DNA of 64,000 nucleotides from an uncultured Eubacterium sp. (GTDB taxonomy: Bacteria; Bacillota; Clostridia; Lachnospirales; Lachnospiraceae), in the NCBI GenBank assembly GCA_910583555.1, contig CAJTXO010000008.1:29455-93454 (forward strand), read 5' to 3'. The notes under the pieces were generated by a model. The model saw only the letters and a list, made by a program, of their open reading frames with translations. It did no database searches and was not told where the DNA came from. The translations under genes and the position numbers were made by a program. Each line of letters begins with the position of its first letter. Positions within the stretch are counted from its first letter, which is position 1. Positions 8,391 to 16,753 of this stretch are shown here, piece after piece.

Positions 8391-9935
8391 TCAATTTTCA
8401 GCCTTTTCATCTAATTCAAACCAAAATTCTACACCATTGTCATAATTTTTTACTCCATACTGCTGATTATGGGCATCCATGATTGCCTTTACAATGGACA
8501 ATCCGATCCCATTTCCCCCGTACTCCCTGGTCCGCGCCTTATCCACCTTGTAAAATTTATTCCAGATCTTGTCAATCTCTTCCTCCGGGATCTTATTTCC
8601 AGTATTAAATACGCTGACCCTCGCCTTATCACCGCCGCTCTGTATTTTCACCTCGATCATGCGGTCGCCGCCGATGTGGTTGACCGCATTACTCACGTAA
8701 TTCATGACGACTTCCTCCGTCATATATTCGTCGGCCCAGACAAAGACCGGCCCCGGTTCCGAACATGACACCGTGATCTCCTTTTGCCGGAACAGGATAT
8801 CCGATGATGCCAGCACCGACCTTACGACCTCGCGGACATCGAAGTGTTCCAAATGCACCTGCCCGTTTCCAAATTCCAGCTGGTTCAGGCTGAGAAGGCG
8901 TTTGACCATCTGGTTCATCTTCGCCGCCTCGTCGACAATGACCTCACAGTAAAAGTCCCGGCTCTCCGGATCGTCGTTCACATTTTCCTGCAGTCCCTCG
9001 GCGTATCCCTGGATGAGCGCGATCGGCGTCTTCAGCTCGTGGGATACATTTGCCAAAAACTCCTGGCGCATCTGTTCCTGCTCGGACCGGCGCTCCAGGT
9101 CGAGTTTCAGTTCATTGTTGGCCGTTTTCAGCTCAGAGATCGTCTCTTCCAGCTTATCGGAAAGGGAGTTCATGCTGTGGCCCAGCACGCCGATCTCATC
9201 CTTCCGGTCCTCTTCATAGCGCACATCAAAATTAAGTTGTTCCATCTTCTGCGCCAGTTTTGCCAGCGCAAGAATCGGTTTCGTATAGCGGTTGCTGAAA
9301 AATATCATGATAAGAATGCAGAGGATTGTAACCGCGGCCCCCGCGTACGCCAGAAATTCATTGGAAATCGCAGCACTCTCCTGTATGCTCTGGTAATTCG
9401 CACGCACATAGATCCAGTAATCCCCCTTCAGGCCGCCGACGAGCTCCATATAGTTCGAATTCATGCGCTCGTCATACACTTTATAGAGTTCATAGTTTTC
9501 CGTTTTCTGAATGATCTCGTAATTTTCGTCAAATACGTTGCCCAGCCGTTTGAACATCACATATTTGCTGAACTGGGCCATATTCTTTTCCTTCATCTGG
9601 TCGCTCATGCCGGGGTAGAGATAGTCCACGCTGTTCACCATCCCGCTTTCGACATTGACCCTCACCTCCATGATGTACATGGATACACTGGAGTTCAGGC
9701 TGATCTTATCCACCTCATCATACAGTTCACTTTTCTGTTCGACCGCAAGCGACTCCCAGTCATTGGCAGCAAACAATTCCGCGGTCTGCTCGTACGCGCT
9801 GTCCATCGTCTTCTTCTTAAACGCCTCATAATATCCGGGCAGCAAAAAAAGATTCATGGTCCAGCAAATGACAACACTCAAAATGATCATCCCGGCTGAA
9901 AGGAACGCCAGCCGCAACCGAAGAGACTGTTTCAT
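8391..9935 (-). CDS. Sensor histidine kinase (HAMP, HisKA, HATPase)
   Basis: 514 residues. Membrane helices lie at about 8-32 and 193-214 and frame a 160-residue extracellular sensor domain that I do not recognise. A HAMP domain covers about 215-268. The phosphoacceptor is His299 in VSHELKTP. The ATPase part shows an N box (MNYVSNAVNHI), a G1 box (VFNTGNKIP) and a G2 box (GGNGIGLSIV). It is the partner of the response regulator encoded just upstream. The gap between them contains two copies of the regulator's 3' end, and the last copy supplies the GAGGAAGG site in front of this ATG. Confidence 0.95.
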   Translation of the reverse strand: MKQSLRLRLAFLSAGMIILSVVICWTMNLFLLPGYYEAFKKKTMDSAYEQTAELFAANDWESLAVEQKSELYDEVDKISLNSSVSMYIMEVRVNVESGMVNSVDYLYPGMSDQMKEKNMAQFSKYVMFKRLGNVFDENYEIIQKTENYELYKVYDERMNSNYMELVGGLKGDYWIYVRANYQSIQESAAISNEFLAYAGAAVTILCILIMIFFSNRYTKPILALAKLAQKMEQLNFDVRYEEDRKDEIGVLGHSMNSLSDKLEETISELKTANNELKLDLERRSEQEQMRQEFLANVSHELKTPIALIQGYAEGLQENVNDDPESRDFYCEVIVDEAAKMNQMVKRLLSLNQLEFGNGQVHLEHFDVREVVRSVLASSDILFRQKEITVSCSEPGPVFVWADEYMTEEVVMNYVSNAVNHIGGDRMIEVKIQSGGDKARVSVFNTGNKIPEEEIDKIWNKFYKVDKARTREYGGNGIGLSIVKAIMDAHNQQYGVKNYDNGVEFWFELDEKAEN

Positions 9936-9944
9936 AGTTCACCC

Positions 9945-10196
9945 TTCCTCATTCGATCTCAAATTTGTATCCCATCCCAAAATCGTTTTGATGTATTTTC
10001 CGTATTTTACCCATCTTATTGCACAGCTTCCTCATTCGATCTCAAATTTGTATCCCATCCCAAAATCGTTTTGATGTATTTTCCGTATTTTACCCATCTT
10101 ATTGCACAGCTTCCTCATTCGATCTCAAATTTGTATCCCATCCCCCAAATCGTCTTAATGTATTTTCCGCATTTTTCCCCCATCTTATTGCGCAGC
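9945..10196 (-). repeat. Two 83-base tandem copies of the response regulator 3' end, plus the parental end
   Basis: Units 9945-10027 and 10028-10110 are identical to each other. A third, related 86-base unit at 10111-10196 is the true 3' end of the response regulator gene, including its stop codon. The two extra copies differ from it by several substitutions and by single-base deletions that break the reading frame, so they are not translated as a tail. Each copy ends with the same bases around the stop codon and the purine-rich site. Together they fill 166 of the 179 bases between the regulator and kinase genes. Confidence 0.93.
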
Positions 10197-10789
10197 TTCT
10201 TCACATGGGTATCGATCGTCCTCGCGTCACCAAAATAATCATAATCCCACACATGGTTCAATATGCGCTCGCGGGACAGCGCGATGTCCTTATTCTCCAT
10301 AAAATACGCGAGAAGCTCAAATTCCTTAAAACTCAGATCAACCTTTTTCCCGTCGATCGTCACCTCGTGAGCCGACCGGTTCAGCAAAATACCGCCGTAA
10401 TCGATCAGATCTTCCGAGGCCGCGTTCGCCCGCCGCAGGATGGCCTGCACCCTCGCCACGAGTATTTTCGGGCTGAACGGCTTCGAAATGTATTCGTCTA
10501 CGCCGAGTTCAAACCCGCGCAGCTCATCGTCCTCCGACCCGCGCGCCGTCAGCATGATGATCGGCACCCTGGAGTACTGCCGGATTTCCCGGCAAACCTG
10601 CCAGCCATCCATTTTCGGCATCATCACGTCCAATATAACAAGATTGATATTTTTTTCTTCCAAAAAAATATCAACCGCGCTCTCGCCGTCCGCCGCTTCC
10701 AGCACCTGAAAATCTTCCCGCACAAGAAAATCTTTAACAAGCTTACGCATCCTCTGTTCATCGTCTACGATCAGTATTTTCTGTTCCAA
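10115..10789 (-). CDS. OmpR/PhoB family response regulator
   Basis: A receiver domain (residues 1-120, Asp54 in LDVMMP, Thr in MLTARG, Lys in ISKPF) is followed by a winged-helix DNA-binding domain (about 130-222, with LSFKEFELLAYF and DARTIDTHVKKLR). I chose a TTG start because GGAGGG stands seven bases upstream and the protein then opens EQKILIVDDE at the usual distance; an ATG at 10804 would add five residues. It forms a two-component system with the kinase encoded next. Downstream of its stop lie two copies of its own 3' end. The protein itself looks intact. Confidence 0.95.
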   Translation of the reverse strand: MEQKILIVDDEQRMRKLVKDFLVREDFQVLEAADGESAVDIFLEEKNINLVILDVMMPKMDGWQVCREIRQYSRVPIIMLTARGSEDDELRGFELGVDEYISKPFSPKILVARVQAILRRANAASEDLIDYGGILLNRSAHEVTIDGKKVDLSFKEFELLAYFMENKDIALSRERILNHVWDYDYFGDARTIDTHVKKLRNKMGEKCGKYIKTIWGMGYKFEIE

Positions 10790-10915
10790 ATGAAATCCCT
10801 CCATTCCACACCTGTACAAGAACTGGCATACAACTCCGCACGCCGGCCCGTTCATCATCAATCCGCCCGTCGCCGGTCTGTCCGTGTCGGTCTGTCCCCG
10901 CACGTCACGCGCTGA

Positions 10916-11491
10916 TCAGTCCGCATCCTGCCCTCCCAGCGCGGCTTCCCTCTCCGTCAGTTCTTTCTCCCAATGCTCGTACTTGTCTATGAGTTCTTCC
11001 TCCATTTTTGCCTTATAATCCGTAAAATATGTAAAGACCGAATACTCACTTTTTACATCCATGACAACGATCGCGATCACGATGGCAACAAGCGCAAACA
11101 CGACCACCTTCAGTTTTTTATTGATCAGGCGCTGTCCCTCATACAACCGCTTAAAACGGCTTCCATCCGCCGCCCTCACTCCGGACGGACGCGCCTGCTG
11201 CACGACCACTTCGCCGAGGCTGCCCTTAACCGGAATAACCGGCAGCCGTTCCGGTGGAATTTTCCCCCGGATGACTGCCGTATTCCGCAATTCATTCAAA
11301 AAAGCGTAGCCTACAACTGTAGTGAATACATGTTCTTCCACTGCCTTACAATATACCTTCTGCGCAACCTTGCCGTCCATCAGATTAAATTTGCTCCGCA
11401 TCGACTTAATGACTTTTTCCTCCATCAAAGCCTGCTCATATACATCTTTGTTTTCAAACTGGTAATGAATCACGGTCTGTTTATCTGACAT
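10916..11491 (-). CDS. Unrecognised protein with a single membrane helix
   Basis: 191 residues from an ATG preceded by GAGGAAA; a GTG four codons upstream is the alternative. Residues 1-115 form a soluble, mostly helical and slightly basic part. A strong membrane helix lies at about residues 125-147 (VVVFALVAIVIAIVVMDV). A charged helical tail follows. No signal peptide is present, so the N-terminal part is probably cytoplasmic. I know no family for it. It sits between the membrane-anchored PPIase gene and the response regulator gene with short gaps, so it likely belongs to the same operon and process. Confidence 0.75.
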   Translation of the reverse strand: MSDKQTVIHYQFENKDVYEQALMEEKVIKSMRSKFNLMDGKVAQKVYCKAVEEHVFTTVVGYAFLNELRNTAVIRGKIPPERLPVIPVKGSLGEVVVQQARPSGVRAADGSRFKRLYEGQRLINKKLKVVVFALVAIVIAIVVMDVKSEYSVFTYFTDYKAKMEEELIDKYEHWEKELTEREAALGGQDAD

Positions 11492-11511
11492 AGCTTTCCT
11501 CACTTTTTCGA

Positions 11512-12738
11512 CTACTCAAACGAAATCTCGCCGTCCTCGTCAGCCGCCGTTCCCTCTTTCGCGTGCTCTCCCACAAAGTCCTTGACCCGCTCAATCAGCA
11601 TCTCGTCCCGCGGCCGGCTTCCCATACTTTCTATAAACTCTGTCTCCAGCTCTTCTAAGGTTCTCGGCGTTTCTGCCTCTTCCCCGGCATCTTGCGATGC
11701 CCCTCCTTCGGCTCTTTCCTGCGCATCTCCCGATGCTTCCCCTGCGTCCTCGTCATCATCGTCCGACTCCTCACTTCCGAGTATTTCCGAGAGCGCTTTT
11801 TTGTAATACTCATCATCCATTGTGATACCTTCTTTGGCCGCAATGGTCTTCGCGATCATGATATCGGTAACCGTCTCATTGGCGATCTCTTCCAATCCGT
11901 CTTCGTCCATCCCGAAACTCTCCAGCAGTTCATTGACATCCATGCCAGAAAGTTCGGCAAAACTCGTATACATTTTCGTGACGTCTTCATTTGCACGGGC
12001 GAGCATCTTTTCGGGAACAGATTTTACTTTTACGCCGTCCCTGAGTTCATCCCACACCAGTTCTCCTTTGCTCTCGCGGTTTTCTTCCAACTGCGCCGCC
12101 TTCTCGTACTCAAAATATTCCTGTACGGTATTGCATGTTCCCCCTGAAACCGTCTGCGCTGTCTTATTGCTGAACTTTTCATAAACCTTGATGGAAAACT
12201 GGACGGTCTTTCCCGCCAGGCTGTCGTCGTCATAGTCCGAGGGGAATTTGCAGTCGATCGTCTTCTCTTCTCCCTTCTTTATGCCAACGATCCCCTTTTC
12301 AAAGTCATCCACATATTCTCCCTTGCCGATCCATACATACGCATCCTCCTCCGAGGCATCTTCCAATTCTTCGCCGTCAAGGGTTCCTGTGAAATCAATA
12401 TTGACGAGATCTCCGTCGGTCACGACATCATCGCCTTCCACTTCCGCTTCCTCCGCTTCCGAGATCATTCCGGAATAGACATCCTCGTCCATCGGCTGCA
12501 CATCCGCCGTCAAGCCCTTGTACTCGCCTAATTTGATGTAGCCGCCCTTTTCAAAATCATATATTTCCCCGTCCTTCAGATTGTCTGCCGACTGGGAGGA
12601 AAGTTCCTTATAGATCAGCATACCAATACCGCCGACCACGATCCCCGCCACAAGTGTACAGACCGCAAGTATCGCTACCGTTTTCGCCTTTACTCCATTA
12701 TTGTTTCCTTTTCCAACACTCTTACCCATGAGATCCAT
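11512..12738 (-). CDS. Membrane-anchored trigger-factor-like FKBP peptidyl-prolyl isomerase
   Basis: 408 residues. A membrane helix lies at about residues 19-43, without a lipobox, so the rest is probably outside the cell. An FKBP-type domain is at about 103-190 (GDLVNIDFTGTLDGE, then WIGKGEYVDDFEKGIVGIKKGE). The following helical region of about 190-330 resembles the trigger factor C-terminal domain, with the phrases VPEKMLARANEDV and IAKTIAAKEGI. The tail is acidic. Cytosolic trigger factor has a ribosome-binding N-terminus, which is replaced here by the membrane anchor. A role in folding exported proteins is a fair inference. It is the first gene of an operon leading to a two-component system. 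Confidence 0.85.
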   Translation of the reverse strand: MDLMGKSVGKGNNNGVKAKTVAILAVCTLVAGIVVGGIGMLIYKELSSQSADNLKDGEIYDFEKGGYIKLGEYKGLTADVQPMDEDVYSGMISEAEEAEVEGDDVVTDGDLVNIDFTGTLDGEELEDASEEDAYVWIGKGEYVDDFEKGIVGIKKGEEKTIDCKFPSDYDDDSLAGKTVQFSIKVYEKFSNKTAQTVSGGTCNTVQEYFEYEKAAQLEENRESKGELVWDELRDGVKVKSVPEKMLARANEDVTKMYTSFAELSGMDVNELLESFGMDEDGLEEIANETVTDIMIAKTIAAKEGITMDDEYYKKALSEILGSEESDDDDEDAGEASGDAQERAEGGASQDAGEEAETPRTLEELETEFIESMGSRPRDEMLIERVKDFVGEHAKEGTAADEDGEISFE

Positions 12739-12768
12739 GTCCTTCCTATATTTTATAGTTTTAAAACG

Positions 12769-12777
12769 ATTGTATCA
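12769..12777 (-). promoter_or_regulatory. Predicted extended -10 promoter for the PPIase operon
   Basis: TACAAT (12769-12774, minus strand) is preceded by TG one base upstream. The -35 region is a T-rich run without a good match, so recognition would rest on the extended -10. The ATG follows about 30 bases downstream of the -10 box. Confidence 0.45.
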
Positions 12778-12840
12778 TATAATTGTGAAAAAAAAAAGAA
12801 AAGATATTACTTTATTGTCAGATACGATACATAACTGCTC

Positions 12841-12854
12841 TATCCTATAGGATA
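12841..12854. promoter_or_regulatory. Perfect 14-base palindrome upstream of the PPIase operon
   Basis: TATCCTATAGGATA is perfectly self-complementary. It lies about 65 bases upstream of the predicted -10 box of the PPIase operon and about 45 bases beyond the end of the GHKL kinase gene. It is suited to bind a dimeric regulator; no U tract follows, so it is not a terminator. The remainder of this 159-base gap is AT-rich without other clear signals. Confidence 0.35.
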
Positions 12855-12897
12855 AATTTTCTTTTTTTAAACGGAAATCACCCCGCCAGGGATTGTC

Positions 12898-14169
12898 CTA
12901 CACGCTCAGGACAGCGCAGACGGAACAGACTCCATTTTCCACCCTGTAATCCAGATTACCTCTATACTTCTGGCAGACGGCAGCAATACTGGATATGCCG
13001 ATGCTCCTGCGGACGGGAAGTCCATCTGCGATCTCGAGATCCTGCGGACAGGTATTATCACAGACAATGACAAGCCTGTCATGTTGCAGACGGATTTGTG
13101 TTTCGATATATGAGGTCTCTTTCCCGCACTTCTGACAGCCGTGCAGGGCATTTTCCAGCAGATTTCCCAAAAGGGCGATCAGATCGATATCCCTTACTGC
13201 CAGCTTTTCCGGAACAGTACACCTGACAGAAAATTGGATGCCGCTTTCCCCCGCCTTGCCTGCATAAGCGGAAAGGATCATATTTACCGTACTGTTTACG
13301 GAATACCGTTTTACTTCCGCTTCCGAACCCTCAACGCTGTATTCCCTGACATAAGAAAGAATGCCGGAAACATCGTCGTTTTTTGCATATTCCGCGATCA
13401 TGTTCAGGTGATGTCTCATATCGTGGCGGAATCTGCGGTGCGTTTCCTCCGCGCCCTGCAGGGTAGACAGCTGAGCGGAAAGATATTCCGCATTCTGCCG
13501 GATCAACGCTGCCTCCGCATCCTTTTCCATATAACTGATATTGCTGAATACAACGCCGTATACCGCGCACATCAGGAAACTGACTGTGACAAACATGATA
13601 AACAGGGGCAGTTCCGGCAGCACACCAAGCCGTTCCAAAATACTGAATGTAGCCTGTAACAGATAAAACATCAGGGAAATCAGCACCAGCTTCCACCATC
13701 TGCCCTTTCCGATATCCGCGAGGGAGCGTATGACCGGCGCCGCATATTTTTTATATAGTATCAGGATCAAAAGGAGCGCCGCCGTTCGCAGCACATTCAC
13801 CACATAATATCCCACCGGCGCGGACAGTTTTGGAAAAAACTGTTCCACCATCAACTTCACGCTGTTATCCAACACGGAAAACAGACCGAAATAGGTGAGA
13901 AATAAAAAACACTTTTTCGAAAAGCATTCCTGCGAGACGAGACAGAAAAACGAAAACAGGCATACAGCGATCAACAGATAAGTGCGTATCGCACTGATCC
14001 CTCCTGCCACATAGGCGTACCCGCCCATGCAGATAAAACCAACTATATACAGGCAGCTGCAGAGTACAAATTTTCTTTTTGTATACCTGCGCTCCAGCAT
14101 ATGGTAAATGACGATCACGTGGCACAACGACGTGAGGAATAACCCCGGTACCTGATAAGGTATGCTCAT
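12898..14169 (-). CDS. GHKL-domain sensor histidine kinase (AgrC/HPK10-like)
   Basis: 423 residues. Six or seven membrane helices fill residues 1-210. The dimerisation helix carries RRFRHDMRHHLN with His249 as the likely phosphoacceptor. A GHKL ATPase follows with an N box (LLGNLLENALHG) and a G box (RRSIGISSI). This layout is that of AgrC-like kinases which sense peptides and pair with LytTR regulators. No LytTR regulator or peptide precursor is seen in the window, so it is an orphan here. AGGAGG precedes the ATG, and it has its own promoter. Confidence 0.92.
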   Translation of the reverse strand: MSIPYQVPGLFLTSLCHVIVIYHMLERRYTKRKFVLCSCLYIVGFICMGGYAYVAGGISAIRTYLLIAVCLFSFFCLVSQECFSKKCFLFLTYFGLFSVLDNSVKLMVEQFFPKLSAPVGYYVVNVLRTAALLLILILYKKYAAPVIRSLADIGKGRWWKLVLISLMFYLLQATFSILERLGVLPELPLFIMFVTVSFLMCAVYGVVFSNISYMEKDAEAALIRQNAEYLSAQLSTLQGAEETHRRFRHDMRHHLNMIAEYAKNDDVSGILSYVREYSVEGSEAEVKRYSVNSTVNMILSAYAGKAGESGIQFSVRCTVPEKLAVRDIDLIALLGNLLENALHGCQKCGKETSYIETQIRLQHDRLVIVCDNTCPQDLEIADGLPVRRSIGISSIAAVCQKYRGNLDYRVENGVCSVCAVLSV

Positions 14170-14214
14170 GGCAACGCCTCCTAAATCAACTTGCTAATAA
14201 ACCCGCTGAAACTC

Positions 14215-14243
14215 ATTTTATCACAGAAGAAGGCATGGCGCAA
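14215..14243 (-). promoter_or_regulatory. Predicted sigma-A promoter for the GHKL kinase gene
   Basis: TTGCGC (14238-14243) and TAAAAT (14215-14220) are 17 bases apart on the minus strand. TG stands one base before the -10 box. The kinase ATG follows about 45 bases downstream. The -35 box lies close to the end of the MATE gene. Confidence 0.55.
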
Positions 14244-14259
14244 CCAGACTTCGCACCTT

Positions 14260-15612
14260 CTATTTCTCTATGATTTTATCCAGCTCCCGGACGCAGTAAC
14301 AATACGCCGGTATGAGAAACAGGTCCGCGAGTATCCAGGCCACGGGACTGGCCAGGCATGCCGCTGTAAAACCAAAAACGGGCACGAGACCGAATCCCAC
14401 AACACTCCGCCCCACCATCTCTGCCACTCCCGCAAAGATCGCCAGCTTGCCAAAACCGAGTCCCTGGATGGAAAAACGGATGATATTTACTAACGCCAGC
14501 GGGATAAGGAACAGGCTGTTCCAAAAAAGGAACTCTGACACATTTCGTATGATCTCCACCTCCGCGGCGTCCACAAATAAAAGCGCCAGCTTGTCGCCAA
14601 AACCGATGAGAAAACCTGCGGCCAGCACACAGTAAGCCGCGGCCAGATAACTACAATGTACCATCCCCTTTGTGACACGGTCCAGACGGCAGGCACCTAC
14701 GTTCTGCCCTGCATAAGTCGCCATCGTAGCGCCAAAAGCATCATAGGGACAATAGAAAAACATCGCGATCTTACCGCCGGCCGTCATGGATGCTACCGCT
14801 GTAGAACCGAGTCCGTTCACGGCCGTCTGCAAAATAACACTTCCGATCGCCGTAATAGAATACTGCAGTCCCATGGGGATCCCCATACTGCACAGCCGCC
14901 CGACACAGTTCCCCCGCAGTTTCCACTCCCCTTTTCGGATCCGCAGAATGGGATATTTCTTTTTCATGAAAAGGAGGCACAACCCACCGGAAATCGCCTG
15001 AGAGAGTACCGTGGCTCCTGCTGCCCCCGCTACTCCCAACTGAAATACTACGATCGCCAGCATATCCAGTCCAATATTTAACACCGAGGAAATGACCAGA
15101 AAGATCAACGGGCTTTTGGAATCTCCCAGAGACCGGATGATGCCCGACAGGAGATTGTAAAGATAAGTCGCCGGAATGCCTAAAAAGATAATGAAAATAT
15201 ACTGATAGGCCCTGTCAAAAATATCGGACGGCGTATCCATCCACATCAGTATATTGCGGCAGAGCAGGCAGACTGACAACGTCATGACAGCGGCAAAGAT
15301 GATAGAAAGCCAGACACTATTTGCCACAAAACGCCGCAGCATTTTTTCATCCTTTGCCCCAAATCGCTGGGCAACCGGGATAGCAAAGCCATTACAGACT
15401 CCCATGCAAAAACCGATGATCATAAAATTGATCGAACCGGTAGCGCCCACGGCGGCCAGAGACTTCGCGCCCAGAAACTTCCCCACGATGATCATATCCA
15501 TTAAACTGTAAAACTGCTGAAACAGCATACCGAAAAATAATGGTATGGCAAAGCCCAGAATCAAGCGGATCGGTGAACCCACGGTCATATCCTTCATTCT
15601 GCTGTTTTCCAA
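14260..15612 (-). CDS. MATE family multidrug/toxin exporter
   Basis: 450 residues with twelve predicted membrane helices and the family start GSPIRLILGFAIPLFFGMLFQQFYSLMDMIIVG. It belongs to the DinF/NorM-type MatE group that exports cationic compounds using a Na+ or H+ gradient; the substrate cannot be read from sequence. The start is TTG with AAGGAGG eight bases upstream. It lies downstream of the DHH gene, separated by a hairpin, and ahead of the GHKL kinase gene. Confidence 0.93.
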   Translation of the reverse strand: MENSRMKDMTVGSPIRLILGFAIPLFFGMLFQQFYSLMDMIIVGKFLGAKSLAAVGATGSINFMIIGFCMGVCNGFAIPVAQRFGAKDEKMLRRFVANSVWLSIIFAAVMTLSVCLLCRNILMWMDTPSDIFDRAYQYIFIIFLGIPATYLYNLLSGIIRSLGDSKSPLIFLVISSVLNIGLDMLAIVVFQLGVAGAAGATVLSQAISGGLCLLFMKKKYPILRIRKGEWKLRGNCVGRLCSMGIPMGLQYSITAIGSVILQTAVNGLGSTAVASMTAGGKIAMFFYCPYDAFGATMATYAGQNVGACRLDRVTKGMVHCSYLAAAYCVLAAGFLIGFGDKLALLFVDAAEVEIIRNVSEFLFWNSLFLIPLALVNIIRFSIQGLGFGKLAIFAGVAEMVGRSVVGFGLVPVFGFTAACLASPVAWILADLFLIPAYCYCVRELDKIIEK

Positions 15613-15642
15613 AATAAATTCCTCCTTCTGAAAATCTGAAAA

Positions 15643-15693
15643 GGAAAAGGCTATCCCCTACTTTAAATAGAGAATAACCCCTGATCCTTTTCC
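15643..15693 (-). terminator. Hairpin after the DHH gene, possible terminator or attenuator before the MATE gene
   Basis: Two overlapping pairings can form on the minus-strand RNA. An outer GGAAAAGG/CCTTTTCC stem uses 15686-15693 and 15643-15650. An inner 12-pair stem with some G-U pairs uses 15668-15679 and 15649-15660 around a 7-base loop. The two share the CC at 15649-15650. The downstream tract is TTTTCCTTTTC, not a clean U run. Termination of the DHH transcript is the simplest reading. Confidence 0.45.
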
Positions 15694-15712
15694 ACTCGCG
15701 TTCCTTTTCACA

Positions 15713-16630
15713 TTACTCATTATAATTCACGATCTCATCCAAAAGTTTCGGCAGCATTTCATCCATATGCTCGTCGTCAAACTGACATGTCCCGACCGCC
15801 TTATGGCCGCCGCCTCCATATTTTAACATCAGCTTTCCGACATCCACATTTGACGTTTTATTTAAAACGCTGTAACCGACTGCTGCCGAACAGCCTTTTC
15901 CACCTTTTCCATTGACGATCCACACCGAGATATTCTGCTCAGGATACATGCTGTAGATCATAAAACGATTGCCGGAATAGATCGGATCGACTCCTCTCAG
16001 ATCGGATATGATCACATTTTTTTCTACTCTCGTATGCGCCTGCACCATTTCCTTAAACTTCTCTGCCTGCTCGAAATACACTTCGATGCGCTCCTTTACA
16101 TCCGGCAGCGCCAGGATTTCATCCGTCGTCATCGTGCGGCACGCGTCGATCAGTTCTTCCATCAACTGATAATTCGGGATACGGAAATTCCGCCATCTGC
16201 CGAGTCCGGTACGCGGGTCCATGATAAAGCCGACTAATACCCAGCCAGTCGGGTTCTGGATCTCATCCAGCGTAAGATTGGCAGAATCCACCTTGTCAAC
16301 CGCCTCCATCATATCGTCAAACTGCGGAAATTTTTCCCGCCCGCCATAGTACTCATAGATAATACGGGCACAGGACGGCGTGATCCGGCTCTCTCCTTTA
16401 TATTTTCCCTCTAACTGATTTCTTTCATGCTCGCTGGAATGGTGGTCAAACCACAATCCGCAGCCCTCCACGAACGGCACATTTGCCAGGCAGTCGTTCT
16501 CCGTCACCTCTACAAGTCCGTCCTGTAAGTCTTTTGGATGAGCGAACTTCCAACAGTCAATGATGCCTGCTTCTTTCAATAAGGCGGCACACGCCAGTCC
16601 GTCAAAATCCGATCTAGTCACTAATCTCAT
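15713..16630 (-). CDS. DHH family phosphoesterase
   Basis: 305 residues from an ATG preceded by AAGGGG; a longer frame upstream is not conserved and overlaps the promoter. Motif RSDFDGLACAALL at the N-terminus and DHHSSE near residue 95 carry the metal-binding residues of the DHH domain. A DHHA1 domain at the C-terminus shows GGGGHKAVGTC. The group includes nanoRNases, pAp phosphatases and cyclic-dinucleotide phosphodiesterases; this short form without membrane or PAS domains is not a GdpP. The exact substrate is open. Confidence 0.9.
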   Translation of the reverse strand: MRLVTRSDFDGLACAALLKEAGIIDCWKFAHPKDLQDGLVEVTENDCLANVPFVEGCGLWFDHHSSEHERNQLEGKYKGESRITPSCARIIYEYYGGREKFPQFDDMMEAVDKVDSANLTLDEIQNPTGWVLVGFIMDPRTGLGRWRNFRIPNYQLMEELIDACRTMTTDEILALPDVKERIEVYFEQAEKFKEMVQAHTRVEKNVIISDLRGVDPIYSGNRFMIYSMYPEQNISVWIVNGKGGKGCSAAVGYSVLNKTSNVDVGKLMLKYGGGGHKAVGTCQFDDEHMDEMLPKLLDEIVNYNE

Positions 16631-16699
16631 CTGGTATCCCCTTTCCACATAATAAAAGTTGAAATCCACCCTGTCCGGGTCGTCGTAAATCCTAGTGTT

Positions 16700-16728
16700 A
16701 TTATACATGATTTTCCACGCCGGCGCAA
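16700..16728 (-). promoter_or_regulatory. Predicted sigma-A promoter for the DHH gene
   Basis: TTGCGC (16723-16728) and consensus TATAAT (16700-16705) are 17 bases apart on the minus strand. The -10 box and its upstream bases are part of a 19-base block that recurs exactly at the promoter of the GGDEF gene (34187-34205). The DHH ATG lies about 70 bases downstream. Confidence 0.65.
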
Positions 16729-16753
16729 TCATTTTTTCCGAGTTCTGCCCGCT

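Noticed and set aside
8844..9899. Long open frame of 351 codons on the plus strand
   Set aside because: It lies exactly opposite the histidine kinase gene, has no recognisable domain and no ribosome-binding site, and its composition is that of a reverse-complement shadow.
9945..10196. Direct repeats considered as a CRISPR array
   Set aside because: The units abut without spacers, are 83-86 bases long and match the end of a coding gene.
10019..10915. Plus-strand frame of 298 codons across the repeat
   Set aside because: It is antisense to the response regulator, and its repeated start comes only from the tandem copies.
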